NCBI GenBank assembly: GCA_002709405.1
Contig: PAQV01000005.1
Coordinates: 92,451-156,450 of the forward strand
Source: Paracoccaceae bacterium
GTDB lineage: Bacteria; Pseudomonadota; Alphaproteobacteria; Rhodobacterales; Rhodobacteraceae
Length of the DNA stretch: 64,000 bases
Direction of reading: 5' to 3'
Part shown: one piece after another, positions 28,840 to 38,853 of the stretch
How positions within the stretch are numbered: the first letter of the stretch is position 1
Layout of the letters: each line of letters opens with the position of its first letter
The notes under the pieces: model-generated
Database searches by the model: none
What the model was told of the DNA's origin: nothing
The model's input: only the letters and a program-made list of their open reading frames with translations
Program-made: the position numbers and the translations under genes

Positions 28840-29183
28840 TCGCCATCATCTTCGAAGTCATCCCGGCCGAGGGCCGCAAGGAGCAATACCTGGACATCGC
28901 CGCCGAAATGCGCCCGCTGGTCCACGAAATCGACGGCTTCCTGTCGGTCGAACGGTTCCAGAGCCTCACCAACCCGGAAAAGCTGCTCTCGCTGTCCTTC
29001 TTCCGGGACGAGGCAGCGGTCGACCAATGGCGCCAACTCACCGCGCATCGCCGGGCCCAGTCCAAGGGGCGGGCGGGGCTTTTTGCCGACTACCACCTGC
29101 GCGTCGCCCATGTGCTGCGCGATTACGGCATGACCGATCGCACCCAGGCTCCCTCCGACAGCCTGGAAACGCACGGCTCTTGA
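28836..29183 (+). CDS. Antibiotic biosynthesis monooxygenase (ABM) domain protein
   Basis: A 115-residue protein with the ABM fold: IAIIFEVIPAEGRKEQYLDIAAEMRPLVHEIDGFLSVERFQSLTNPEKLLSLSFFRDEAAVDQWRQ is recognisable by pattern (short quotes: EIDGFLSVERFQS, SFFRDEAAVDQWR). Members include heme-degrading enzymes and quinol monooxygenases; the heme or quinone contact residues cannot be assigned by eye. Coupled to the NIPSNAP gene. Confidence 0.87.
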   Translation: MIAIIFEVIPAEGRKEQYLDIAAEMRPLVHEIDGFLSVERFQSLTNPEKLLSLSFFRDEAAVDQWRQLTAHRRAQSKGRAGLFADYHLRVAHVLRDYGMTDRTQAPSDSLETHGS

Positions 29184-29188
29184 ACCGA

Positions 29189-29220
29189 TGCTGCTTCTTT
29201 CTCTTTTTCAAATACCCCGG
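29189..29220 (-). repeat. Interspersed repeat family A, copy 3
   Basis: On the minus strand: CCGGGGTATTTGAAAAAGAG, then AAAGAAGCAGCA. It starts six bases after the ABM stop. With copy 4 it forms a large inverted pair. Confidence 0.8.
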
Positions 29221-29290
29221 GGGGAGTCCTCCAACGGAGGACGGGGGCAGCGCCCCCATATGACCGGTTCAAGCCATGGCAGATCGGCGG

Positions 29291-29321
29291 CCGGGGTATT
29301 TGTGAAGAGAAAGAAGCAGCA
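29291..29321 (+). repeat. Interspersed repeat family A, copy 4 (inverted relative to copy 3)
   Basis: CCGGGGTATTTGTGAAGAGA, then AAGAAGCAGCA. It ends three bases from the fadH stop. Copies 3 and 4 together occupy both ends of the 140-bp gap between two convergent genes. Confidence 0.8.
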
Positions 29322-29323
29322 GG

Positions 29324-31423
<2,100 letters not shown>

Positions 31424-31486
31424 TCAATGGGTTGCCGTGCGGCGTGGGCGGGGTAAAGGAGGGGGGACCATCCAGGAGAGGCTGCC

Positions 31487-31972
31487 ATGACCCCCGAAGA
31501 GATCGCGAAACTGCCCTATCGGCCCTGCGTGGGCGTGATGCTGATGAATGGACAGGGCGAGGTGTTCGTCGGCCAGCGGATCGACAACGAGGCGCCGGCC
31601 TGGCAGATGCCGCAGGGCGGTGTCGACAAGGGCGAGGCGGCGCGTGATGCGGCCCTGCGCGAGCTGTGGGAAGAGACCGGGGTGACGGCGGACCTGGTGG
31701 AGTTCGTGGCGGCGACCGAAGAGCCGGTGGCCTATGACCTGCCGCACGACCTGGTGCCGAAGATCTGGAAGGGGCGGTATCGCGGGCAGGAGCAGACCTG
31801 GTTTCTGTTCCGCTTCCTCGGGCAGGACGGGCAGGTGAACATCGCGACCGAGCACCCGGAGTTTTCCGAGTGGCGCTGGCTGCCGGCAGGGGAATTGGTC
31901 GACAATATCGTGCCATTCAAGCGGGCGGTTTACGCGCAGGTCGTGGAAGCGTTCGGCCCTTACCTGGGCTGA
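31487..31972 (+). CDS. rppH: RNA pyrophosphohydrolase RppH (Nudix)
   Basis: A 161-residue Nudix hydrolase. The Nudix box is [20 protein letters not shown] followed by TGV, and the RppH-type context is present: [13 protein letters not shown] at the start, WQMPQGGVD and [17 protein letters not shown]. It removes pyrophosphate from the 5' end of mRNA and so begins decay; some homologues hydrolyse diadenosine polyphosphates. A GGAGAGG ribosome-binding site lies just upstream. It is divergent from fadH. Confidence 0.92.
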   Translation: MTPEEIAKLPYRPCVGVMLMNGQGEVFVGQRIDNEAPAWQMPQGGVDKGEAARDAALRELWEETGVTADLVEFVAATEEPVAYDLPHDLVPKIWKGRYRGQEQTWFLFRFLGQDGQVNIATEHPEFSEWRWLPAGELVDNIVPFKRAVYAQVVEAFGPYLG

Positions 31973-31993
31973 GCGTGGAAGGCCGGGGGACGG

Positions 31994-32021
31994 CCGGGTA
32001 TTTTCGAAGAGAAAGAAGCAG
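31994..32021 (+). repeat. Interspersed repeat family A, copy 5
   Basis: CCGGGTATTTTCGAAGAGAA, then AGAAGCAG. It begins 22 bases after the rppH stop, on the strand of that gene, and precedes the thioesterase gene. Confidence 0.75.
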
Positions 32022-32092
32022 GACGGCCGGGGATCGGGATCCTCGGGCGGACCCAGTGAAGGCGCGGTGCGGCGCGGTGAGCCAGGAGAGAT

Positions 32093-32536
32093 ATGCGGAT
32101 GAGCGAGATGGATGAGGCGGACCTGGAGAAGGGCCGGCAGCGGGGATCTCATGGGCGGCAGCAGGCCGAGGGTGTGCTGGTCATCCGGACCATCGCGATG
32201 CCGGCGGACACCAACCCGGCGGGGGATATTTTCGGCGGCTGGCTGATGTCCCAGATGGACCTGGCGGCGGGCAACATGGCCGGGCGGGTCTGCCAGGGCC
32301 GGGCGGCGACGATTTCGGTCGAGGGGATGCAGTTCCTGCGGCCGGTGAAGGTGGGCGACGAGGTGACGCTTTATGCCAACCTGGTGAAGGTGGGGCGGAC
32401 GTCCATGCGGATCCACGTGGATGCGTGGCGGCGGCCGCGGTATTCCGACCGGTCGGAACCGGTGACGCAGGCGGATTTCGTCTTCGTGGCGCTGGATGCC
32501 GAGGGCAATCCGCGGCCGGTTTTCGTTGACGGGTGA
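32093..32536 (+). CDS. Acyl-CoA thioesterase, YciA/hot-dog type
   Basis: A 147-residue hot-dog-fold protein: IRTIAMPADTNPAGDIFGGW, MSQMDLAAGNMAGRVCQGRAATISVEGMQFLRP (short: QMDLAAGNMAGRV) and VKVGDEVTLYANLVKVGRTS. This is the YciA/ACOT pattern in which the Asp of NPAGDIFGGW is catalytic. It hydrolyses acyl-CoAs. Two ATGs (32093 and 32099) both fit the AGGAG at 32084-32088; the first is listed. Confidence 0.9.
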   Translation: MRMSEMDEADLEKGRQRGSHGRQQAEGVLVIRTIAMPADTNPAGDIFGGWLMSQMDLAAGNMAGRVCQGRAATISVEGMQFLRPVKVGDEVTLYANLVKVGRTSMRIHVDAWRRPRYSDRSEPVTQADFVFVALDAEGNPRPVFVDG

Positions 32537-32556
32537 CCGGTGACGGTAGAGGGGGC

Positions 32557-33159
32557 CTAACCGTCGGTGTCCAGGATCGGCACCTGGGGGGCGTGGGTCC
32601 TGTCGAGCGTGCCGGTCAGGCGGGGGTCGTCGGCGATTTCGATCCGGCGCTGGATCGGGGTGAAGCCCGAGCGGATGTAGAAGGTCAGGGCTTGCGGTGA
32701 GTCCAGTGTGCAGGTGTGGACGTGGAAGCGCGAGATCGGCTGCGCCCAGGCCATGGTGATGGCCTGATCCATCAGCCAGGCTCCGGTGCCGGTGCCCACG
32801 AGGGCGGGGCCGAGGCCGAAATAGGCCAGCTCGCATTCCCCCGGCGCGCGGAAGTCCAGTTCGAGGATGCCCTGGGCCGTGCCGTTCTTTTCGACGGCGT
32901 GGACCTGGACCTGTGGGTCGGCCAGGATCGCGCTCAGCTCGGCATCCGACAGGGTGAGGCGCGAAAACCACAGCCAGTCGCCACCGACATGAGTGAAGAG
33001 CTGCCGGTACCAGCCAAGGTCCGGGCCGGGCACATGACGCAGCGAGACGCCGTCGGGGGCGGGGCGGCCGCGCAGGGCAGGGCGCGCGTGCATGTCAAGC
33101 ACGGTGACGACGGCCGCCACCTTGCCTGCGGGCACGTCGTGGTAGCCGTCGGTCAGCAT
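32557..33159 (-). CDS. GNAT-family N-acetyltransferase
   Basis: A 200-residue GNAT protein. Substrate-side strands lie in about residues 35-110; the acetyl-CoA motif is LAYFGLGPALVGTGTGAWLM (variant Q/RxxGxG), followed by HVHTCTLDSPQALTFYIRSGF with the usual Asn/Ser-Ala-x-x-Phe/Tyr contact. The substrate is unknown. Its start is two bases beyond the stop of the PfkB kinase gene on the same strand (kinase first), so the pair is probably one transcript. Confidence 0.87.
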   Translation of the reverse strand: MLTDGYHDVPAGKVAAVVTVLDMHARPALRGRPAPDGVSLRHVPGPDLGWYRQLFTHVGGDWLWFSRLTLSDAELSAILADPQVQVHAVEKNGTAQGILELDFRAPGECELAYFGLGPALVGTGTGAWLMDQAITMAWAQPISRFHVHTCTLDSPQALTFYIRSGFTPIQRRIEIADDPRLTGTLDRTHAPQVPILDTDG

Positions 33160-33161
33160 GG

Positions 33162-34154
33162 TCAGTCGATCAACCCCTTGGACAGCAGCTCGGCGCGCAT
33201 GTCGATCTGCGGGCGCGGGCCGATGTGGGTGATGACCTCGTGGGCGCAGGCATTGCCGATCTGGACGCAGCGCTCCATGGCGTAGCCCCTGGACAGGCCG
33301 AAGAGGAAGCCGGCGGCGAACTGGTCTCCGGCGCCTGTGGCGTCGACGGGGGTGATCTTTTCCACGCCCACGTCCAGGCGGCCTTCAGGCGACATGACGG
33401 TGACCCCGTCGCCCGAGCGGGTGCAGACAACCAGCGGGCAGATGGCGGCGACGGCGGCCAGGTCGGCGTCGAGGTCGTCGTTCTGGAACAGCGAGCGGAT
33501 CTCGGCCTCGTTGCCGATGACGAAGTCCATGTCGTGTTCGATCAGCGACAGGAAGTCGGCCCGGTGGCGTTCGACGCAGAACGGGTCGGAAATGGCGATG
33601 CCGGTCTTGCCGCCTCCGGCGCGGCAGGTGCGTGCGGCTTCGAGGAAGGCGGTCTTGCCCTTGTCCTTGTCGAAGAGGTAGCCCTCGAGGAACATCAGCT
33701 TGGCGGTGCCGGCGACATCCTGGGGCACGTCGTCCGAGCTGAGTTCGGAGGAGATGCCGAGGTAGGTGTTCATCGAGCGCTCGCCGTCGGGCGAGACGAA
33801 GATCATCGAGCGGGAGGTGGGCAGTTCGCCGCCCGCGACAGGCGGGTTCACGAAGCGCACGCCACCGTCTTCCATGCCGTCGGCGTAGAAATGGCCAAGC
33901 GCGTCGTCGCGGACCCGGCCGATGAAGGCGGCGTTCAGGCCGAGGGCGCCGGCGCCGGCGATGGAATTGGCCACGGCGCCTCCGGGGGCCTGGACGCGGT
34001 CGGTCATGGCGCCGTAGAGCACTTCGGCCCGGTCGCGCTCGACCAGTTGCATGATGCCCTTTTCGATGCCCATGTTATCGAGGAACAGATCGTCGGTTTG
34101 GCTGATCACGTCGACGACGGCGTTGCCGATGCCGACCAGGTCATAGGTGGTCAC
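33162..34154 (-). CDS. PfkB-family kinase (adenosine kinase / ribokinase-like)
   Basis: A 330-residue ribokinase-fold protein with GIGNAVVDVI at the start, APGGAVANSIAGAGALG (substrate loop), and the anion-hole/catalytic motif DATGAGDQFAAGFLFGL. In alphaproteobacteria this form is commonly annotated adenosine kinase; other sugars are possible. It phosphorylates its substrate with ATP in the cytoplasm. The ATG start at 34154 is preceded by a purine-rich GAGGAAAT sequence. Confidence 0.9.
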   Translation of the reverse strand: MTTYDLVGIGNAVVDVISQTDDLFLDNMGIEKGIMQLVERDRAEVLYGAMTDRVQAPGGAVANSIAGAGALGLNAAFIGRVRDDALGHFYADGMEDGGVRFVNPPVAGGELPTSRSMIFVSPDGERSMNTYLGISSELSSDDVPQDVAGTAKLMFLEGYLFDKDKGKTAFLEAARTCRAGGGKTGIAISDPFCVERHRADFLSLIEHDMDFVIGNEAEIRSLFQNDDLDADLAAVAAICPLVVCTRSGDGVTVMSPEGRLDVGVEKITPVDATGAGDQFAAGFLFGLSRGYAMERCVQIGNACAHEVITHIGPRPQIDMRAELLSKGLID

Positions 34155-34266
34155 GAGATTTCCTCTTCGGTGGTTGCGTCAGGAGGGGAAGGGGGGGTGC
34201 CCGGCCGGGTTGCCTGTTGGTGTGGGCGGGCCAGGCGAGCGGGGGACATGGGTGCACGGGCCGGGA

Positions 34267-34911
34267 TCACGGGGTCTTGTCCTCGAACGGGCAGAGATCG
34301 GCGATGATGCAGGTCGGGCACATGGGCTTGCGGGCCTTGCAGTGGTAGCGGCCGTGCAGGATCAGCCAATGGTGGGCGTGCAGCTGGAATTCGGCGGGGA
34401 TGTTGTCTTCGATCGCGCGTTCGACGAGGTCGACGTTCTTGCCGGGGGCGATGCCGGTGCGGTTGCCAACGCGGAAGATATGGGTGTCGACGGCCTGGGC
34501 CGGGTAGTGCCACCACATGTTCAGGACGACATTGGCGGTCTTGCGTCCGACGCCGGGCAGGGATTGCAGGGCGGCCCTGGACGAGGGGACCTGGCCGCCG
34601 TACTCGTCGACCAGGATGCGCGAGAGCTTCATCACGTTCTTGGCCTTGTTGCGGTAAAGGCCGATGGTCTTGATGTGGTCGATCAGGGCGTCTTCGCCGA
34701 GGTCGAGCATCTTTTGCGGGGTGTCGGCGACCTGGAACAGCCGGGCCGTGGCCTTGTTGACGCCGGCATCCGTGGCCTGGGCCGACAGGGCGACGGCCAC
34801 GACGAGGGTGTAGGCGTTGACGTGGTTCAGCTCCCCCTTGGGTTCGGGGTCGGCGGCCTGGAACCGCGTGAAGATCTCGTGGATCGTGTGGTAGTCGAGC
34901 TGTTTGGCCAT
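34267..34911 (-). CDS. nth: Endonuclease III (base excision repair)
   Basis: A 214-residue HhH-GPD glycosylase/AP lyase. Motifs: helix-hairpin-helix LPGVGRKTANVVLN with the catalytic Lys, the catalytic Asp in AVDTHIFRVGNR, and the [4Fe-4S] ligands Cys-x6-Cys-x2-Cys-x5-Cys in CKARKPMCPTCIIADLC. It removes oxidised pyrimidines from DNA. It is divergent from the Ada-like alkylation repair gene across 369 bases, placing two repair genes head to head. Confidence 0.96.
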   Translation of the reverse strand: MAKQLDYHTIHEIFTRFQAADPEPKGELNHVNAYTLVVAVALSAQATDAGVNKATARLFQVADTPQKMLDLGEDALIDHIKTIGLYRNKAKNVMKLSRILVDEYGGQVPSSRAALQSLPGVGRKTANVVLNMWWHYPAQAVDTHIFRVGNRTGIAPGKNVDLVERAIEDNIPAEFQLHAHHWLILHGRYHCKARKPMCPTCIIADLCPFEDKTP

Positions 34912-35280
34912 CCGCGCCTTGATGCCTCAGCTGGGGGCATGCTGCAACTGCAAAGGCGGTTTGTCGGTCAGGGGCGGGCTCCCGCGCGGCGGACCGCCCC
35001 GGCTGCGCCGGACCGGTCCGCCCCTTGGGCCCGGCAGCGCGCCTGCGGCGCGCTGCGGTTGCGCGGGGTGTCAGGGCGGGGTGCCTTTCGGCCGGGCCTG
35101 GTGCGACGGCCCTGCGCCGGAACGGCGCAGGGCCACCCCCAACGGTCCGGGTCCGATCTGTGATCGGGCCCGGGCGGGCGGGAGCACCATGGTGGGGCCC
35201 AGTTGAAGGATGCGCAGGCTTCGGGTCGCGCGATGGCGCGGGTCGAGGTAGGGTCATGGCAGAGAAACGGAGCGAGTCCG
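34912..35280. other. GC-extreme intergenic region with four strong stem-loops
   Basis: This 369-base gap between divergent nth and the Ada-like gene has no credible coding frame but is packed with inverted repeats: GGCGGACC / GGTCCGCC (34988-34995, 35015-35022), GCAGCGCGCC / GGCGCGCTGC (35034-35043, 35047-35056), GGCCCTGCGCC / GGCGCAGGGCC (35108-35118, 35124-35134) and a 12-bp stem with one G-T pair at about 35147-35174. Promoters of both repair genes must lie here too. Confidence 0.6.
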
Positions 35281-36201
35281 ATGAACATGCCTGCACCCGA
35301 CTGTGCCCCCCAAACAGGCCCCAACCAGGGAGCCGACCACGATACTGACCTCGACACCGGCTATCATTTCAACGTCATGCGCCGGGCCATCGACCTGATC
35401 GACGCGGGCGGCCCGGGCCTGACCCTCGACGCGCTGGCCGCGCAGATGAACATGAGCCCGGCCCATTTCCAGCGCATCTTTTCCCGCTGGGCGGGCGTAT
35501 CTCCCAAGCGGTTCCAGCAATACCTGGCCCTGGGCCATGCCAAGGCGCTGCTGGCCGACCGCTTCACCACGCTGGAGACCAGCCACGCCGTCGGGTTGTC
35601 CGGGGGCGGACGCCTTTACGACCTGTTCCTGCGCTGGGAGGCCATGAGCCCCGGCGACTTCGCCAAGGGGGGCGCCGGCCTGACCATCTACTGGGGCTGG
35701 TTTGACAGCCCCTTCGGCCCGGCCCTGGTCATGGGCACCGACAAGGGCATCTGCGGCATCGGCTTTGCCGGCGAAAGCAGCGCCGAGCACGCCATGACCG
35801 ACCTGACCGGCCGCTGGCCTCGGGCCAGCTATGTCGAGGACCCGATGCGCTTGCGCCCCTGGGCCCTGGCCGCCTTCGGAGCCAGCGGGGAATTGTCCGA
35901 GGCGCCGCTTTACCTGATCGGCGCACCGTTCCAGATCAAGGTCTGGGAGGCCCTGCTGTCGATCCCCTCGGGCCAGGTCACGACCTATTCCGAAATCGCC
36001 CGATCGATCGGCAAGCCCAGGGCCGTGCGCGCCGTGGGCACTGCCGTGGGGCGGAACCCGATCAGCTGGCTGATCCCCTGCCACCGGGCCCTGCGCAAGT
36101 CCGGCGGGCTGGGGGGCTACCATTGGGGGCTGCCCGTCAAACGGGCGATGCTGGCCTTCGAAACGGCCAGGGCAGACGCCAGCCCATCCGCCTCGGCCTG
36201 A
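35281..36201 (+). CDS. Ada-like protein: AraC-type HTH fused to O6-methylguanine-DNA methyltransferase
   Basis: A 306-residue protein. Residues about 25-115 are an AraC helix-turn-helix (MRRAIDLIDAGGPGLTLDAL, MNMSPAHFQRIFSRWAGVSPKRFQ). The C-terminal half is a methylguanine methyltransferase with the acceptor cysteine in LIPCHRALRKSGG and GQVTTYSEIA. The N-terminal zinc domain of E. coli Ada that senses methylphosphotriesters is absent. ATG at 35281 is chosen over one at 35203 because GGAGCGAG precedes it. It repairs alkylated guanine directly and may also regulate genes, although without the sensor domain the activation mechanism is unclear. Confidence 0.9.
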   Translation: MNMPAPDCAPQTGPNQGADHDTDLDTGYHFNVMRRAIDLIDAGGPGLTLDALAAQMNMSPAHFQRIFSRWAGVSPKRFQQYLALGHAKALLADRFTTLETSHAVGLSGGGRLYDLFLRWEAMSPGDFAKGGAGLTIYWGWFDSPFGPALVMGTDKGICGIGFAGESSAEHAMTDLTGRWPRASYVEDPMRLRPWALAAFGASGELSEAPLYLIGAPFQIKVWEALLSIPSGQVTTYSEIARSIGKPRAVRAVGTAVGRNPISWLIPCHRALRKSGGLGGYHWGLPVKRAMLAFETARADASPSASA

Positions 36202-36316
36202 CCGGTCCACGCCGGCGGGCCGGTCGCACGTGGCGCGCGCCCGGGGGCTGGTCTCCGGTCTCGGCCCAGCGGCCCAGGCGCAGGGTCATCATCACATGGT
36301 GTTCGTAATAGGTCAT
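36137..36316 (-). CDS. Possible small ORF divergent from the YafY-type regulator
   Basis: A 59-residue frame starting MTYYEHHVMMTLRLGRWAET, then Arg/Pro-rich. The ATG at 36316 has GGAG six bases upstream, which is why it is listed. Its last 22 codons overlap the end of the Ada-like gene on the other strand, and the basic, proline-rich second half may simply be a shadow of GC-rich DNA. It may be a remnant of the usual divergent target of a YafY-type regulator. Not recognised. Confidence 0.25.
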   Translation of the reverse strand: MTYYEHHVMMTLRLGRWAETGDQPPGARHVRPARRRGPVRPRRMGWRLPWPFRRPASPV

Positions 36317-36359
36317 CGGACGCTCCGTTGCGGCATGGTCCGAGCAAAGCAGATGGCTC

Positions 36360-36398
36360 CTGACACCCCGTTGTCAGTGGGGCGTGCTAAGGTGTCAG
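36360..36398. promoter_or_regulatory. Putative operator of the YafY-type regulator
   Basis: CTGACACC (36360-36367) and GGTGTCAG (36391-36398) form an 8-bp inverted repeat, and a further TGTCA lies at 36372-36376 facing the first TGACA. The repeats end 19 bases before the regulator's ATG and 43 bases from the divergent small ORF, a position suited to autoregulation. Confidence 0.45.
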
Positions 36399-36417
36399 CA
36401 GACGACGGAGACCTGAC

Positions 36418-37113
36418 ATGCGCAAATCCACCCGGCTGTTCGAGTTGATCCAGATCCTGCGCGCCGCCCGGCAGCCGGTCACGGCCGAGGACCTGGCCGA
36501 CCGCCTGGGTGTGTCCGCCCGCACGGTCTATCGCGACATTGCCGCCCTGCAGGCCATGCGCACTCCGATCGACGGCGAGGCGGGCATCGGATACGTCATG
36601 CGCCGGGGCTACGATCTGCCGCCGCTCAATTTCGACCAGGAAGAGGTCGAGGCCCTGCGCGTCGGCCTGGCCCTGCTGGCCCGCACCGGAGACAGTGCCC
36701 TGGTCGAGGCCGCCGGGCGGATCGGCAAGAAGATCGACGCGCTGCAGGACCCGGTCGACTGGCTGCGGGTGGCAAGCCCCGGCGCGCCGCTGGACGATCC
36801 GGGCAAGGGCTGCGTGTCCAAATCCCTTCTGCGCACGGCGATCCGCGAGGAACGGCGGATCGAGATCACCTACCGCGACGAGACCGGTGCCGAGACCTGC
36901 CGCATCCTGCGTCCGGTCGCCCTACTGTATTACCACGATTGCACCGTTCTGGCCGCCTGGTGCGAGCTGCGGGCCGGGTTTCGCTGTTTCCGGACCGACC
37001 GCATGTGGTCCTGCACCCTGTGCGAGGACGGCTTTGCAGGCCAGGGCCCGGCCCTGCGCCGGCTTTGGGAGGACAGCGATACCTCGTTCGTGCCCCTGGT
37101 GTCGTCGCTCTGA
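36418..37113 (+). CDS. YafY-family HTH/WYL-domain transcriptional regulator
   Basis: A 231-residue protein. The N-terminal helix-turn-helix reads STRLFELIQILRAARQPVTA, EDLADRLGVSARTVYRDIAAL; the WYL-type domain (about residues 75-225) includes EVEALRVGLALLARTGD and ITYRDE, with the W-Y-L triad degenerated (LYYHDCTVLAAWCEL-like segment). YafY/WYL proteins often sense nucleotides or single-stranded DNA. A GGAG lies just before the ATG. Confidence 0.9.
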   Translation: MRKSTRLFELIQILRAARQPVTAEDLADRLGVSARTVYRDIAALQAMRTPIDGEAGIGYVMRRGYDLPPLNFDQEEVEALRVGLALLARTGDSALVEAAGRIGKKIDALQDPVDWLRVASPGAPLDDPGKGCVSKSLLRTAIREERRIEITYRDETGAETCRILRPVALLYYHDCTVLAAWCELRAGFRCFRTDRMWSCTLCEDGFAGQGPALRRLWEDSDTSFVPLVSSL

Positions 37114-37296
37114 CAGGGCCTGCGGCGGGCGGGACCCTGGCCAGATTGAACCCTTCGTCGGGAAACACCGGCCGGTCGGGGCGGCAAATCGCCGAAATCG
37201 AGTGTATTGATGCTTGAGATAGCGGCGGGCTGCGCCGATATTCCGGCAAAAGCCCGGACGACGCGGGCCGATCCTCGAGCAGAAGGTAGACATCCC

Positions 37297-38034
37297 ATGA
37301 CACATTGCCCGGCGACCGCCCGGATAGCGAACGACGCCCCGATCCATGTCACACCCCGCGCGACGGGGGGCCGGTGGGGTCGGGCCGCATTGGCGCTGCC
37401 CCTGGCCGGCGTGCTGGCCCTGGGGGCCTGCACCGACCCGGCGTCGCTGGATCCCAACACCGATCCCAACCAGAATGCCCGGTCCGGGGCCATTGCCGGG
37501 GCCATCGTGGGCGCCGGGGTGGGGGCCATCACCGGGGGCGGCAACATCGTCAAGAACGCGGCCATCGGGGCTGCGGGCGGGGCCATCGTGGGGGCCGGCG
37601 TGGGCAGCATCCTGGACCAGCAGGCCGCCGATCTGCGCCAGTCGCTGGCCAATGACGGCATCACCGTGGTCAACACCGGCGACAAGCTGGTCGTGACCCT
37701 GCCGCAGGACATCACCTTCGATACGGCCAGCTACGACATCAAGCCCGCGCTGCAATCCGAGCTGGCCAAGGTGGCGGCGAATTTCGTGGAGTACAAGAAC
37801 TCGAACCTGCAGGTCATCGGCCATACCGACAACGTGGGCGATGCGGATTACAACCAGACCCTGTCCGAACAGCGGGCCGGCGCGGTGTCGGCGGCCCTGA
37901 TCAACGGCGGGGTGCAGCCCAACCGGATCTCGGTGTCGGGGGCAGGGGAAAACCAGCCGATCGCGTCGAACCTGACGCCGGAAGGCCGGGCCCAGAACCG
38001 GCGGGTGGAAATCTACGTTCTGCCGAAGAACTGA
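37297..38034 (+). CDS. OmpA-family outer-membrane lipoprotein with glycine-zipper segment
   Basis: A 245-residue lipoprotein: a basic N-terminus (about 35 residues) before the hydrophobic stretch and lipobox LGAC (about residue 46), then a glycine-zipper membrane segment (AIAGAIVGAGVGAITGGGNI and NAAIGAAGGAIVGAGVGSIL), then the OmpA C-terminal domain (about 130-245): ITFDTASYDIKP, VIGHTDNVGDADYNQTLSEQRA, and AQNRRVEIYVLPKN. It links the outer membrane to peptidoglycan. The long N-terminus before the signal suggests the start could be one of the later codons; no in-frame ATG closer to the signal is visible. Confidence 0.9.
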   Translation: MTHCPATARIANDAPIHVTPRATGGRWGRAALALPLAGVLALGACTDPASLDPNTDPNQNARSGAIAGAIVGAGVGAITGGGNIVKNAAIGAAGGAIVGAGVGSILDQQAADLRQSLANDGITVVNTGDKLVVTLPQDITFDTASYDIKPALQSELAKVAANFVEYKNSNLQVIGHTDNVGDADYNQTLSEQRAGAVSAALINGGVQPNRISVSGAGENQPIASNLTPEGRAQNRRVEIYVLPKN

Positions 38035-38147
38035 CGGCAGGGTGATGTGGCTGGGCGGTCGGGCACGTCGACAGGGACGTTGACGTGTTGGCCGACTGGC
38101 CGGGCCGCGTGGCCAACTGACGGATAATCAAGGGAGGAAAACGGGGC

Positions 38148-38690
38148 ATGAGTGATGGCCTGCTACTGGGACTATCGGGATCGCTGAGGACCGAGTCGGT
38201 GAACCGCAAGTTGGTGCGCGAGGCGGCGCGGCTTTACGGGCCGGCTCGGTTCATCGAGGCCGACCTGGCCCTGCCGCTTTACGACGGTGACGTGGAAAGC
38301 GCCGAGGGCATCCCTCCGGCCGTGCAGGTCCTTGTCGACCAGATCGAGGCGGCAGAGGCGATCGTGATCTCGACCCCGGAATACAACAAGGGGCCGTCGG
38401 GCGTTCTGAAGAACGCGCTCGACTGGGTCAGCCGGGTCAAACCGGTGCGGTGGGCCGACAAGCCGGTGGCGGTGATGTCGGCGGCGGCGGGCCGGGCCGG
38501 GGGCGAGCGGGCGCAGCTGATCCTGCGGACCTTCATGGTGCCCTTCCGCGCCCGGGTGATGGCCGGGCCCGAGATGCACCTGGCCAATGCGGCGAACCAG
38601 TTCGGCGAGGACGGTCAGCTGACCTCGGACCAGTACCTGCGGACCTTGCAGGAGTTGATGGACGGGCTGAAAGCCGAGGTCGCGCGCTGA
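38148..38690 (+). CDS. NADPH-dependent FMN reductase family protein
   Basis: A 180-residue flavodoxin-like reductase. LLGLSGSLRTESVNRKLVREA is the FMN phosphate loop, ISTPEYNKGPSGVLKNALDWVSR is the second signature (short: TPEYNKGPSGVLKNALDW), and MSAAAGRAGGERAQ follows. It reduces FMN, quinones or azo/chromate substrates with NAD(P)H. AAGGGAGGAAAAC precedes the ATG. The specific substrate is unknown. Confidence 0.9.
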   Translation: MSDGLLLGLSGSLRTESVNRKLVREAARLYGPARFIEADLALPLYDGDVESAEGIPPAVQVLVDQIEAAEAIVISTPEYNKGPSGVLKNALDWVSRVKPVRWADKPVAVMSAAAGRAGGERAQLILRTFMVPFRARVMAGPEMHLANAANQFGEDGQLTSDQYLRTLQELMDGLKAEVAR

Positions 38691-38853
38691 TCCTGCCTTG
38701 GTGAGGGGTGGGGGCGTCGGGGTCGTCGGGGGCGCGCTCCCACCCTGTCGACGGCAGGGATGGCGGTGACGGGGCCAAGAGCCCACCCCGCGCGCCCCCG
38801 ACGCCCTATCCGAAGTCTTGCGCGGACCCGGTGGCGGGTTGCATGTTGGGCGC

